A DNA stretch of 64,000 bases from JAXDAY01 sp034679345 (GCA_034679345.1 JAXDAY010000013.1:220522-284521), one strand, 5' to 3'. Counted from the stretch's first letter, positions 36,179-44,289 are shown. Numbers and translations are program-made. Notes: generated by a model not told the origin, from the sequence alone.

Positions 36179-36681
36179 GCCGTTGCCCTCCGCCAATAGC
36201 CGCTTCCCGCGCTCAGTCCTGCTGCGTCGATGGTCGTCCCGATGCTCTGCTTCACGAAACCAGCCGTCGACCGGAACGTCGTGGTCGTCCATCCCCAGAC
36301 GTCCGGCCGACCCTGCTTCGTGCTCGCGACAATTCGATAGTTGCAGTGTCCCGGCCAGAGGCCCTGCTTCTGGATGTGGTAGCGGATCGCGTCCGTGTCC
36401 ACCCAGAAGTCTCCCTCGCCGGTGAATCCGTAAGAGATCGCGAAGTCCCAACGCCCGACAATCCCGTCGGTCCCTGGGTCGTACACCTCCAGATGGAGTC
36501 CTTCAAGGTCATGCGTTTCCAGCCAACGGCGGACACCCCGCTCGAGCGACTCCCACTCGGACGTGAGTTTCTCCGGGCTCAGACCGCTCAAGCGGATCAC
36601 CGTCTTGAGTGAGTTGAGCAGGTGGCCGGTGACGTGTGTGACCGCATGCGTATACGTATTGACTGTGACGAATGTGCTCAT
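36175..36681 (-). CDS. cap7: Bacterial HORMA-domain protein (CBASS activator)
   Basis: 168 residues, the length of bacterial HORMA family 1. Recognisable stretches are YTHAVTHVTGHLLNSLKTVI, VYDPGTDGIVGRWDFAISYG, GDFWVDTDAIRYHI and STAGFVKQSIGTTIDAAGL. In type III CBASS the HORMA protein binds a peptide signal, closes and activates the CD-NTase. TRIP13 reopens it to prevent false alarms. It overlaps both neighbours by four bases (36678-36681 and 36175-36178). The C-terminal tail (about 150-168) could be the safety-belt/closure region. Confidence 0.9.
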   Translation of the reverse strand: MSTFVTVNTYTHAVTHVTGHLLNSLKTVIRLSGLSPEKLTSEWESLERGVRRWLETHDLEGLHLEVYDPGTDGIVGRWDFAISYGFTGEGDFWVDTDAIRYHIQKQGLWPGHCNYRIVASTKQGRPDVWGWTTTTFRSTAGFVKQSIGTTIDAAGLSAGSGYWRRATA

Positions 36682-37151
36682 GGGCGCAGGAATGCCTCCC
36701 GGTCAATGGTGAATGATGATTCGTTCTTCTCCTCGGAACCGTCCTCTGCTGGTATGGGGCCTCCCGGATCGCGTACGCTCACGTGCGTACCGTGTTTCTT
36801 GAGGGCCGTCGTGACCCATGCTTGATCCTCTGGATCGCAGGGCAACGATGCCTGCCAGCCGTTTTCCGTCGGGCAGAACTGGAGTGGCTCTTCGTTCATG
36901 CTCTCCCCGGTGATCGCGTCATCGCCGTGGAGGCAGTAGACGCGAAGGCGCGGCCCGGCCCCCCAGAAGACGCAGGGCGAGTCCCTGAGTAGCTCGTCCA
37001 TGATCAACGTACTAACGATTCCACCGATCCCCAGGAGCTCCCGCCGCGCCTCGGATGTAGACTGCGGCGCGACCAGATCCACGATGAGCCTCCAGGCCTC
37101 GGACGCAGACCGGTAGGGAACGGCACGGACTCGACGCGCGACGACCGTCAT
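36678..37151 (-). CDS. 157-residue CBASS operon protein, possibly a second HORMA-like partner
   Basis: The product has an N-terminal alpha/beta part (about 1-55; AVPYRSASEAWRLIVDLVAP), a middle with RLRVYCLHGDDAITGES (about 68-84), ENGWQASLPCDPEDQAWV (about 96-113) and an acidic, probably disordered tail (about 128-157). Its start overlaps the TRIP13 stop and its stop overlaps the HORMA start (ATGA both times), so it is built into the operon. I do not recognise the family. By position it could match the second HORMA-type protein (Cap8) of some type III CBASS operons, or supply a closure peptide through its tail. That is inference. Confidence 0.7.
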   Translation of the reverse strand: MTVVARRVRAVPYRSASEAWRLIVDLVAPQSTSEARRELLGIGGIVSTLIMDELLRDSPCVFWGAGPRLRVYCLHGDDAITGESMNEEPLQFCPTENGWQASLPCDPEDQAWVTTALKKHGTHVSVRDPGGPIPAEDGSEEKNESSFTIDREAFLRP

Positions 37152-38035
37152 TTCGCACTCTCCTTTGCCTGATCGATTGCTCCCAAGACATCGTCGATGT
37201 GGAGACGGCCCGGGTCGAGAGCGATGTCCTTGGAGGCCGCGCACGCACCGACCACTGCCTTCCGAATCTGCCGTCCATCGAGTCCAACGCACGCTGCCGC
37301 CACCCGGCCGAGATTCTCCGGCGACAGCAGAGTTTTCAAGCGGGGCCAGTGCCTTGCGAGTTCCTCCAGCGTGTCGGCGACGATCAGACGACAGGCTTCT
37401 TTGTCGGGCCGATCGATCCGCACAACGAAGTCGGCTCGTGACAGAAAGGCACCATCAAGAGCTTCCGGAAAATTGCTCGTGGCGATGAAGAGGAGGCTGT
37501 TATGACTGGCTGCGAGATGATCGAGGCCTGCGAGTGCCGCGTCCGTGGCTCGGTGCACGTCGACCGGATTCGCCTCCAGGCTGAGACGGCGCCGGTCGGC
37601 CACGATCGTTTCGACCTCGTCGAGCAGGACGACCAGCGGACCTTGCGCGGCGTGCTCTACAATGGTCTGCTCCAGGAGATCCCGGACTGCTTGCTGACTC
37701 CTTCCCAACGCCGAGCTGGCGAGCGAATGTGGATCCACTTCGACAAACCGGAATCCGGCTCGCGGAACCGACTCGGCGACACGATGGGCGAGCCCGCGTG
37801 CCAGCGAGGTCTTTCCGGTACCAGGCGGCCCGACGAGAAGAATCACTCCATGGAGCGGAACAGAGGTGCTCGAGACCTTCCCCCGAAGCGTGAATTCCAG
37901 TACAGCCTGAGCGAGTAGACGTTCCTTCAGCTCTCGCGGGACTACAATCCGATCCCACTGCGGAGCGAAGTCCGGGTTGGGAAGCGCGATGTGTTGAAGA
38001 ATGCCTTTTTGAGTCATGGGATGTTGGTCAATCAC
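37148..38035 (-). CDS. cap6: TRIP13/Pch2-like AAA+ ATPase (CBASS)
   Basis: 295 residues. Walker A is G69PPGTGKT76, Walker B VVLLDE (135-140), sensor 1 FIATSNFP (183-190) and a sensor-2-like DGRQIRKAVVGAC lies near 260. This is the AAA+ partner that unfolds the HORMA protein N-terminus to reset the system. The GTG at 38035 has a GGAG site about 8 bases upstream, while the in-frame ATG at 38017 has none, so GTG is preferred. It is the first of the five tightly coupled CBASS genes, 78 bases after the STAS/winged-helix gene. Confidence 0.9.
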   Translation of the reverse strand: MIDQHPMTQKGILQHIALPNPDFAPQWDRIVVPRELKERLLAQAVLEFTLRGKVSSTSVPLHGVILLVGPPGTGKTSLARGLAHRVAESVPRAGFRFVEVDPHSLASSALGRSQQAVRDLLEQTIVEHAAQGPLVVLLDEVETIVADRRRLSLEANPVDVHRATDAALAGLDHLAASHNSLLFIATSNFPEALDGAFLSRADFVVRIDRPDKEACRLIVADTLEELARHWPRLKTLLSPENLGRVAAACVGLDGRQIRKAVVGACAASKDIALDPGRLHIDDVLGAIDQAKESAK

Positions 38036-38074
38036 GATGTCTTCTCCATGCGGTTGCAGTACACGTCTCGTTTC

Positions 38075-38081
38075 CTACAGT
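38075..38081. promoter_or_regulatory. CTACAGT heptamer upstream of TRIP13
   Basis: CTACAGT on the plus strand, 40 bases before the TRIP13 start, repeats a heptamer found twice (other strand) in front of the STAS/winged-helix gene. It is a candidate operator for that regulator; one isolated copy is weak evidence. Confidence 0.3.
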
Positions 38082-38113
38082 GCAGATGCTGGATGAGAAG
38101 ACAAAAAAAGAGA

Positions 38114-38656
38114 TCACTGGAACGTCGAGTACTCATACTGCTCCCGTCCGGACGGTGAGGTCGCGCGCTCTCGTCTGATGAGGCCAAGGCCGAGGAGTTT
38201 TGACAACCGCTCGTTCATCGCGTTCAGGTTCACCTCCAGCTTCTCGGCGAGTTCGGAGGAGGTCAAGCTCCGCCCCGCCTTTGCCACCGCGGCGAAGGTC
38301 TGCTGGTCAGTCGGGTGGACCTTCCCGATCAATCCGATCGCCTTCCCCTTCCGTTCCATCATTGCCAGCCCCATTCCTTCGAGGGCCTTTGTGAGGTTTT
38401 CCCGAGCGTATTTCGAGAGATTCTCAACGAGGACGAATCGCCCAGGATACTCCCGTGGGATGCTGAGGATGGTCCGCCCGAAGAGCTCGTTTGCGAAGGA
38501 GTAGTCGAACACCTCGACCCCCTTCGTATCGATGACCAGCGCCCCGCCCTCCTCCAATCCCTCCAGAATCGGATCAAATTCCACCCGGATGTTCCGCGCG
38601 GTTTCGCGCGTCCAGAGGTGCGGCCCATGCTCCCCAAGTGCGATTCTTCGTTCCAT
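38114..38656 (-). CDS. STAS-like (DUF4325) protein with C-terminal winged helix
   Basis: 180 residues from the ATG at 38656, which has GGAAG five bases upstream; an upstream in-frame codon at 38761 lies inside the GHKL gene. Residues 1-105 resemble DUF4325 STAS-like domains, with FDYSFANELFG around Ser53 as the usual phospho-acceptor position. Residues about 112-180 form a winged helix (SLTSSELAEKLEVNLNAMNE; then LLGLGLIRRER). With the GHKL ATPase upstream it resembles a partner-switch pair in which phosphorylation of the STAS domain would control DNA binding. It is a plausible regulator of the CBASS genes downstream. Confidence 0.75.
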   Translation of the reverse strand: MERRIALGEHGPHLWTRETARNIRVEFDPILEGLEEGGALVIDTKGVEVFDYSFANELFGRTILSIPREYPGRFVLVENLSKYARENLTKALEGMGLAMMERKGKAIGLIGKVHPTDQQTFAAVAKAGRSLTSSELAEKLEVNLNAMNERLSKLLGLGLIRRERATSPSGREQYEYSTFQ

Positions 38657-38663
38657 TTCTTCC

Positions 38664-38692
38664 ACTGTAGATACTGTAGGAGGGTCTGTCAA
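38664..38692 (-). promoter_or_regulatory. Sigma-70-type promoter for the STAS/winged-helix gene
   Basis: On the minus strand TTGACA (38687-38692), a 17-base spacer and TACAGT (38664-38669) form a near-ideal promoter. Transcription would start at or next to the ATG at 38656, giving a leaderless message. The -10 overlaps one of two direct CTACAGT repeats spaced 9 bp, as expected for an autoregulatory operator. The -35 overlaps the end of the GHKL gene. Confidence 0.55.
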
Positions 38693-39561
38693 GCGGCTTC
38701 CTTCGTTGGCAGCGTCAGGGAAACATGGACCCCTAGGACCTTGGGGACGGAAAACCCCCACCCGGCCCGTTTGTCCATGCGGTATCGCACCTTAGCCCGT
38801 CCAGACGTGATCTGGACCGTTCCTTCGTGCTTGTATGTGATCTCAAGAAGGTGGAAGAGCCCCGTCCCCCGGGTGGGATCGTCATGTTCCGACGTTCCGA
38901 GCTTCGTTGCCTGCTGAATCGCATCCATGTCTGTTCGGACGCTTGCGTTCAAGGGGTTTCGCCGCAGAGTTGCCCCGAGCCCTTCCCCGTAGTCTGATAC
39001 CGCGACCTCGAGAAAACGGCGTGTGTCCTTTCCATAGACCTGCATGGCGATGAAGCCGGCGGCGCCACGGTTGTGATCGAAGGTGTTTTGGCAGATCTCC
39101 GACACGGCCGTGGTTACGTCGAAAGCGTCTCGCTTGCGGTACTTCAGGCGATATCGCAGCGTCCACAGGACTCGATCGAGAAGCTCTGGAAGCGCGGACC
39201 CGCTTTCGATGCGGGTCAACTCGACCAACATCGGACTCGAACCGCGGCGGTATTGGTAGCCCAGAGTACCTAGCCGGCCGATGGCCGGCTCGATCCGCGC
39301 ATACTCAGAGACGACGGCAGCGAAACCGCAGCGCACGAGGTACCGGCGTGCGGGGCCTTCTTCAGTGAGGATCAACGGTGTCCGCCCCTGCCCGGAAACA
39401 CCGCAGCAAATCGCGGCAAGCTGTACGACGGCCGCCGGGGTCACGAGCCCGTATCCACGAAGATCGAAGGTCGGCGGGTCTTGGGTCAGAGGCCGCTGGT
39501 CCTGAAGGAAGCTGCCGAAGGTGACGGAGTCGAGTTTCTTCAGAGATTCGGTCATCAACAT
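38689..39561 (-). CDS. GHKL-type ATPase with N-terminal STAS-like region
   Basis: 290 residues. The C-terminal half is a GHKL (histidine-kinase/anti-sigma-like) ATP-binding domain: N box AVSEICQNTFDH (about 157-168), G1 VSDYGEGLGATL, G2 TRGTGLFHLLE. There is no His-phosphotransfer helix and no membrane segment. The N-terminal part (about 15-100) contains FDLRGYGLVTPAAVVQLAAI, reminiscent of a STAS fold. GHKL proteins paired with STAS proteins are often Ser/Thr kinases of the SpoIIAB/RsbW sort. An ATG at 39555 is an alternative start; neither has a clear ribosome site. Confidence 0.78.
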   Translation of the reverse strand: MLMTESLKKLDSVTFGSFLQDQRPLTQDPPTFDLRGYGLVTPAAVVQLAAICCGVSGQGRTPLILTEEGPARRYLVRCGFAAVVSEYARIEPAIGRLGTLGYQYRRGSSPMLVELTRIESGSALPELLDRVLWTLRYRLKYRKRDAFDVTTAVSEICQNTFDHNRGAAGFIAMQVYGKDTRRFLEVAVSDYGEGLGATLRRNPLNASVRTDMDAIQQATKLGTSEHDDPTRGTGLFHLLEITYKHEGTVQITSGRAKVRYRMDKRAGWGFSVPKVLGVHVSLTLPTKEAA

Positions 39562-39651
39562 GGCGTGGTTCTATCCGGATGCAGGGTACAGGGGAATTCC
39601 GTTGCCGTGAAGTGCGCCGCCCCGCATCTTGCTACCGCTCTCGCTGGCCCA

Positions 39652-39954
39652 TCAGAACGTCGGGAGACTCCCGAGGTTGTCGGCAGCTTTGCTGTTCGCG
39701 TCCGTGCGGATGTACTTCGTCCCGTCTACGATAACTACGCGAACATCTTCACCCTTCGTCCACTTCTCGTCCTTCTGGTAGGCGGTGACGAAGGTCGTTC
39801 CTGCTCCGATGTCCCCAATGACTTGCGTACGCGTGCGCGTTCCAGGAGAGCCAAGGCTCTCCCCATTATCAGCGCGAGCCTGAACGGACTCAATGTGCTT
39901 GGGATCGGTTGAGTAACGTACGGCGGTGATCACATAGTCGGCCCACTTGGGCAT
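39652..39954 (-). CDS. DUF3892 protein
   Basis: 100 residues. WADYVITAVRYSTDPKHIE, GTTFVTAYQKDEKWTKGEDV and VVIVDGTKYIRTDANSKAADNLGSLP match the DUF3892 pattern, a small beta-rich domain often found in accessory loci. It precedes the GHKL gene by 90 bases on the same strand and could be the first gene of the island's transcript. Function unknown. Confidence 0.75.
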   Translation of the reverse strand: MPKWADYVITAVRYSTDPKHIESVQARADNGESLGSPGTRTRTQVIGDIGAGTTFVTAYQKDEKWTKGEDVRVVIVDGTKYIRTDANSKAADNLGSLPTF

Positions 39955-40264
39955 GCGCGGCCTCCTTTGGCTCCAGATCCAGCTTCCTGCCGGCAGCCAT
40001 TCCCACACCCCGTTCGTGCCGCCCCAATGGCCACTTGTGAAGACATGGAGCATCTCCCGTGCCAAAGCTGGACAGAATCTACCTAACTCATTGAACAATA
40101 ATAGAATAGTCGCCTTGCCCGCTGAGTGCGCAGCAAACTCGGGTAGCCATCTTGTTCCCTGGCCGTTTCAAAGCGCAACAGCCGTTGCGGCGGCACACCA
40201 AGGGAGAGACGAGGTCTAATTGGAAGTGGTATAATAGGTTACTGTCATCTTACTACGCGCGCGG
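39955..40264. other. 310-base divergent intergenic region
   Basis: Locally AT-richer than its surroundings (AACAATAATAGAATAG near 40092). No gene is seen. An extended -10 element at 40227-40235 points at the plus-strand synthase gene. The region separates the minus-strand island from the plus-strand block and may hold an island boundary. Confidence 0.45.
40227..40235 (+). promoter_or_regulatory. Extended -10 promoter element
   Basis: TGGTATAAT gives a TGn extension and a perfect TATAAT (40230-40235), about 30 bases before the ATG of the synthase gene. No good -35 is present, which is normal for extended -10 promoters. The leader would be about 23 bases with no clear ribosome site. Confidence 0.5.
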
Positions 40265-41485
40265 ATGCGTTCCATTCTGGATACCCTCCATCTCCTCGAT
40301 CGGAAGAGCCTCTATCCCGACATCACCATCGTTGACGGCGGCGTTTCCAGCGCGCCTGAGTTCTCCGTCTCCGGCAAGCCCGTCCTCTCGTTCTGTTCCG
40401 GGAATTACCTTGGACTCGCGAACGATCCTGCGGTGAAGGCCGCAGTCATCGAGGGGATCGGCCGCTACGGCCTCCATCCATCGGGCTCCGTGCTCGTGAG
40501 CGGGACCCTCGCTGTTCACCGGGAGCTCGAGGCGCGGCTCGCCCGCTACCTCGGATTCGGGGACGCCTTGCTCTTCAACGCGAGCACGATGGCGAACATG
40601 GGGGTCATCCCCGCGCTCATGAGCCTGCCGCTCATCTCCCTTCTCTCGTTCTTCCGGGCCTTCATCCGCCGCGAGCGCGGCGTGATCCTGAGCGACGAGC
40701 TGAACCACGCGACGATCATCGAGGGCTGCCGGCTGGCCGACGCCGAACGCGCCGTGTACCGCCATCGCGACATGAACCACCTGGAGCAGCTCCTCCGGAA
40801 GCACCGGCGGAAGCGCAAGCTCGTGGTCACCGACGGCGTGTTCAGCATGGACGGGGACATCGCGCCGCTGGCGGACATCGTCCGTCTGGCGCAGCAGTAC
40901 GGCGCAATGGTCATGGTCGACGATGCCCACGCGACGGGGGTCCTCGGTTCCCACGGCCGCGGCACGATGGAGCACTTCGGGCTCACCGAGGGTGTCGACA
41001 TCCTCGTGACCACTTTCTCGAAGGCATTTGGCGTGGTGGGCGGTGCCGCGATCGCCTCTCCGGAAATCGTGCGCTACCTCCGCGTCTCCGCGAAGACCTA
41101 CATCTTCTCCGGCGCCTTCCTCGGCGGGCTCGCGACCGGCGTGCTCAAGGCGATCGACATCGCGGAGCACGACGAGGACCGGCGGAGGAGGCTCTGGGAG
41201 AACACGACGCTCCTCCGCGTCCAGCTCGCGGCAGCCGGGTTCGACACGCTCGGTAGCCGGACGCACATCATCCCCGTGCTCATCGGCAGCGAGCGGACCG
41301 CGATCGACATGTCCCGCGACCTCCTTGACCGGGGAATCCTCGCCCCCCCGATTCGCTGGCCCGCAGTCCCGCACGGCCAGGCTCGGATGCGTTTCGCGCT
41401 CACGCCGGAGTACTCGGCCGCCCAGATCACGCGCCTGACCGAGCACCTCACGGAGGTCGGCCGCCGGCACGGTCTCATTCCCTGA
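40265..41485 (+). CDS. Alpha-oxoamine synthase family (SPT/KBL/AONS-like) PLP enzyme
   Basis: 406 residues. Family features: FCSGNYLGLANDPAVK near 45, HPSGSVLVSGTLAVHRELE near 76-94, VVTDGVFSMDGDIAPL near 190, VDDAHATGVLG near 220 and the PLP lysine in TTFSKAFGVVGG near 250. Members condense an amino acid with an acyl-CoA (sphingoid base, biotin, threonine degradation, CAI-1 signal). Which reaction applies is not clear. It lies 4 bases before a histidine-kinase gene, which hints at signalling-molecule synthesis as in CqsA systems, but that link is inference. Confidence 0.85.
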   Translation: MRSILDTLHLLDRKSLYPDITIVDGGVSSAPEFSVSGKPVLSFCSGNYLGLANDPAVKAAVIEGIGRYGLHPSGSVLVSGTLAVHRELEARLARYLGFGDALLFNASTMANMGVIPALMSLPLISLLSFFRAFIRRERGVILSDELNHATIIEGCRLADAERAVYRHRDMNHLEQLLRKHRRKRKLVVTDGVFSMDGDIAPLADIVRLAQQYGAMVMVDDAHATGVLGSHGRGTMEHFGLTEGVDILVTTFSKAFGVVGGAAIASPEIVRYLRVSAKTYIFSGAFLGGLATGVLKAIDIAEHDEDRRRRLWENTTLLRVQLAAAGFDTLGSRTHIIPVLIGSERTAIDMSRDLLDRGILAPPIRWPAVPHGQARMRFALTPEYSAAQITRLTEHLTEVGRRHGLIP

Positions 41486-41489
41486 TCCC

Positions 41490-43664
41490 ATGCTCCAGAT
41501 CCTCATCCTCATCGCCGCCGTCTCGTGCTTCGCCATCGGTTGGGTGGTGGCGCGGAGTGGTGCCCGGGGGCCGGTCAGCCGCGCCTTCGTCCTCTTCGCG
41601 TTCCTGACCGGCGTCTGGTCGACGGCGAACCTCCTCTCCGGCTGGATCGTGAGCGTCTGGACGCTCCGCCTTACCTTCGTTGCAGGAGCCCTAATCCCGA
41701 CCGCCGCTGTCGCCTGGATCCTCTTCTTCACGCACCGACGGGTTATCGGCCGAGACCGCCTGCTCCTCGCGGCGCTCAACGTCGCGAGCGCGGTCCTTGC
41801 GATCGTCTCGCTGCTCACTCCCTGGATCGCGACCGGCACCATCGAGGACGTTGCGCTCGGCCCGGCCTTCCCCGTCTACACCGCCTTCCTTCTGCTGGGG
41901 GTCGCGGCGACGATCGTCATGAGCGCCCGCCATTACGCAAGGTCAGAGGGACTCGACCGGCTCCAGACCCGGTACATCCTTCTCGGGGTGAGCCTCTTCG
42001 GCCTCTCCGCGGTTCTCGTGAGCGGCATCCTGCCGGCCTTGGGTTTCCGCGACGCCGGACGGCTCGATAGCGTGAGCTCGCTCTTCTTCGTCGGCTTCTC
42101 CGCCTACGCGATCGTCCGGCACCGCCTGATGGACACGAGGGTCATCCTCCGACTCTCGGTCATTTACACGAGTCTCGGGATCTTCACCCTCCTCATGTAC
42201 TACGGCGTCCTTTGGATTGACAACCACCTCCTCGGGGGCAGCTACTCGCTCGGCGGCTACCTCTCCGCTGTCTTCTTCGTGCCGCTCTTCCTGGCCTCCT
42301 TCTCTGCGCTCTCGCGCGCGATCCGGAGAATCGCGAACCGCTACTTCTTCGCCTCCCTCTACGACTACCACGCGGTCCTGGACGGCTTCGCGAAGCGAGT
42401 CTCGGCGACCATCAAGCTGGACGAGGTGCTGCGGGCGGTGACCGACACGGTCGTCGGTACCATGCACGTCGACGACGTCGCGGTCGCGGTGCGGCCCGCC
42501 GGAGGCGGCGGCCGGTACACGGTCGCCGCACGGCTCGGCTGGCACCGGCTTCCGGAGCACCCCCTCATCGAGCGGAGCCTGCAAAAACGGCTCCGGGACG
42601 CGGCGTCCGCGCTCACGCCCGAAGACGTCGCTGTCCGTGGGGACGGTCGGGGGTCAGAGCAGCGCGCCGACGTGCCCGCGCTCTTCGGCCACGAGCGGGC
42701 TGCCGTCCTCATTCCCTTCATCGCGAAGGACCTGCTCGTCGCCGTGCTCATCCTCGGCCGCAAGGCGTCCCGGGACGCGTTCACGTCGCAGGACCTCTCG
42801 CTCCTCCAGGCGATCGCGAACCAGGCGTCGGTCGCGATCGAGAACGCCCGCCTCTACGCCCAGGTGCAGGAGTTCAGCGCCACGCTCGAGGAGAAGGTCG
42901 CGGCGCAGACCCGCGACATTGCGGAGAAGAACGTGCGGCTCGAAACGCTCCTCAAGATGAAGTCCGAGTTTCTTTCCATCGCCTCCCACCAACTCCGCAC
43001 CCCACTGACCGCGATCCGAGGCCTTCTAGCCATGCAGGCGGAGGGAGACTTCGACAAGCTGCCCCTGGAGGAGCTCAAGCGCCAGCAGGAGAACATGCTC
43101 GCCTCGGCGAACCGGCTCTCGAACATCGTGAACGACCTCCTGGACGCCATGGAACTCGAAGGGGGCGTGCCGACGATGACCCTCGTCCCGGTCGACCTCC
43201 CCGCCCTCCTCCGTGCAATCGGAGCAGAGCTCAAGCCCAACTACGACCGCAAGGGCCTTACGTTCACGGTCGAGACGCCTACGCCACCGGTCCCGCCGGT
43301 CACGGCAGACGCGAAGATGCTCCGGGAGGCGCTCGAGAACTTGATCGACAACGCGGAGAAATACACGAACAAGGGCGGCGTCACCGTGACGCTCTCCCGG
43401 AAGAACGGCTCGGCCGTCATCGCGATCACGGACACGGGGATCGGCGTTCCGAAGACCGACCTGCCGCGTCTCTTCCAGAAGTTCTCCCGCGGCGAGAAGT
43501 CGAGCTACCAGCACACGGACGGTTCGGGCCTCGGCCTCTTCATCGCGAAGAGCATCATCGAGAACCTCCGAGGCACGATCACGGTCGAGAGTCCCGGCGA
43601 GGGGAAGGGAACGACCGTGACCGTCACGCTCCCGATCGCGCAGCCCCAACCAGCGAACCCCTGA
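41490..43664 (+). CDS. Membrane histidine kinase (multi-TM, GAF, HisKA, HATPase)
   Basis: 724 residues. Residues 1-295 contain eight or nine TM helices of the 7TM/MASE-like sensor type. A GAF-like domain (about 310-465; AVTDTVVGTMHVDDVAV, ANQASVAIENARLYAQVQEF) and a short coiled coil follow. HisKA carries SIASH500QLRTPLTAI. HATPase_c shows NLIDNAEKY, ITDTGIGVP and GSGLGLFIAKSI. It is the sensor of a two-component set with two receiver proteins downstream, in an operon with the PLP synthase. Architecture and spacing resemble kinases common in Patescibacteria. Confidence 0.92.
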   Translation: MLQILILIAAVSCFAIGWVVARSGARGPVSRAFVLFAFLTGVWSTANLLSGWIVSVWTLRLTFVAGALIPTAAVAWILFFTHRRVIGRDRLLLAALNVASAVLAIVSLLTPWIATGTIEDVALGPAFPVYTAFLLLGVAATIVMSARHYARSEGLDRLQTRYILLGVSLFGLSAVLVSGILPALGFRDAGRLDSVSSLFFVGFSAYAIVRHRLMDTRVILRLSVIYTSLGIFTLLMYYGVLWIDNHLLGGSYSLGGYLSAVFFVPLFLASFSALSRAIRRIANRYFFASLYDYHAVLDGFAKRVSATIKLDEVLRAVTDTVVGTMHVDDVAVAVRPAGGGGRYTVAARLGWHRLPEHPLIERSLQKRLRDAASALTPEDVAVRGDGRGSEQRADVPALFGHERAAVLIPFIAKDLLVAVLILGRKASRDAFTSQDLSLLQAIANQASVAIENARLYAQVQEFSATLEEKVAAQTRDIAEKNVRLETLLKMKSEFLSIASHQLRTPLTAIRGLLAMQAEGDFDKLPLEELKRQQENMLASANRLSNIVNDLLDAMELEGGVPTMTLVPVDLPALLRAIGAELKPNYDRKGLTFTVETPTPPVPPVTADAKMLREALENLIDNAEKYTNKGGVTVTLSRKNGSAVIAITDTGIGVPKTDLPRLFQKFSRGEKSSYQHTDGSGLGLFIAKSIIENLRGTITVESPGEGKGTTVTVTLPIAQPQPANP

Positions 43665-43669
43665 CCCCC

Positions 43670-44065
43670 ATGGACCCGAAACGCGCCACCATCCTCCTCA
43701 TCGAAGACGACCGAATCCTTGCCGACATGTACCGGCTCAAGTTCGAGGTCTCCGGTCTCGGGCTCCTCGTGGCCTTCGGAGGATACGAGGGGCTCGACTC
43801 CGCGAAGAAGGCGAAGCCGGACCTCATCCTACTCGACCTCCGGATGGACGACCTCGACGGCTTCGAGGTGCTCACGCGGCTCAAGGCCGATCCCACGCTC
43901 GCGCACATCCCGGTGATCCTCCTGACGAACATGAGCGAGAAGGACAACGCGGAGAAGGGGCTCGCGCTTGGCGCCGAGGCATATGTCCTGAAGTCGAAGA
44001 TCCTGCCGGACGCACTCGTCGCCCGGGTGACCGCCCGCCTGGCTCAGGTAAGCCCGCGCGAGTGA
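43670..44065 (+). CDS. Single-domain response regulator 1
   Basis: 131 residues, receiver only. Acidic pocket IEDD (11-14), phospho-acceptor LLD56LRMDD, conserved LLTNMSE (Thr) and YVLKSKI (Lys). There is no output domain, so it acts through protein contacts, for example as a relay or on the kinase. It follows the kinase gene by 5 bases. Confidence 0.9.
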   Translation: MDPKRATILLIEDDRILADMYRLKFEVSGLGLLVAFGGYEGLDSAKKAKPDLILLDLRMDDLDGFEVLTRLKADPTLAHIPVILLTNMSEKDNAEKGLALGAEAYVLKSKILPDALVARVTARLAQVSPRE

Positions 44066-44172
44066 AGGCCCACCGCGAGTCACGGAGCGACACACGCATC
44101 CAGATCACCCTGCCGACGACAACTCGGTCACCGGGCCTTTCCAGGTCTGCGTCCGCCTTGTACTATGAAGCC

Positions 44173-44259
44173 ATGAACTCCTGGACCACCGTAGCCATCG
44201 CAATAATCCTCCTCGCCCTCACAGTGATGATGGGACGGGCCGTTCGTCATCGCGAGTAA
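44173..44259 (+). CDS. Possible 28-residue single-TM peptide
   Basis: ATG at 44173 opens MNSWTTVAIAIILLALTVMM followed by a short basic tail, a typical membrane peptide with positive inside end. It sits between the two receiver genes. No ribosome site is obvious, so coding status is uncertain. Confidence 0.3.
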   Translation: MNSWTTVAIAIILLALTVMMGRAVRHRE

Positions 44260-44289
44260 ATCGGCACACTATCCTTCACAGATCCGCCC

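Noticed and set aside
36179..36451. N-terminal extension of the CD-NTase to 36451
   Set aside because: It would overlap the HORMA gene almost fully; the ATG at 36178 gives the operon's usual 4-base overlap and the family's normal length.
38657..38761. Upstream start for the STAS/winged-helix protein
   Set aside because: The extra 35 residues come from the GHKL gene's 3' end in another frame; the ATG at 38656 has its own GGAAG site.
40253..41842. 529-codon minus-strand frame opposite the PLP synthase
   Set aside because: It is antisense to conserved PLP-enzyme motifs and has no ribosome site.
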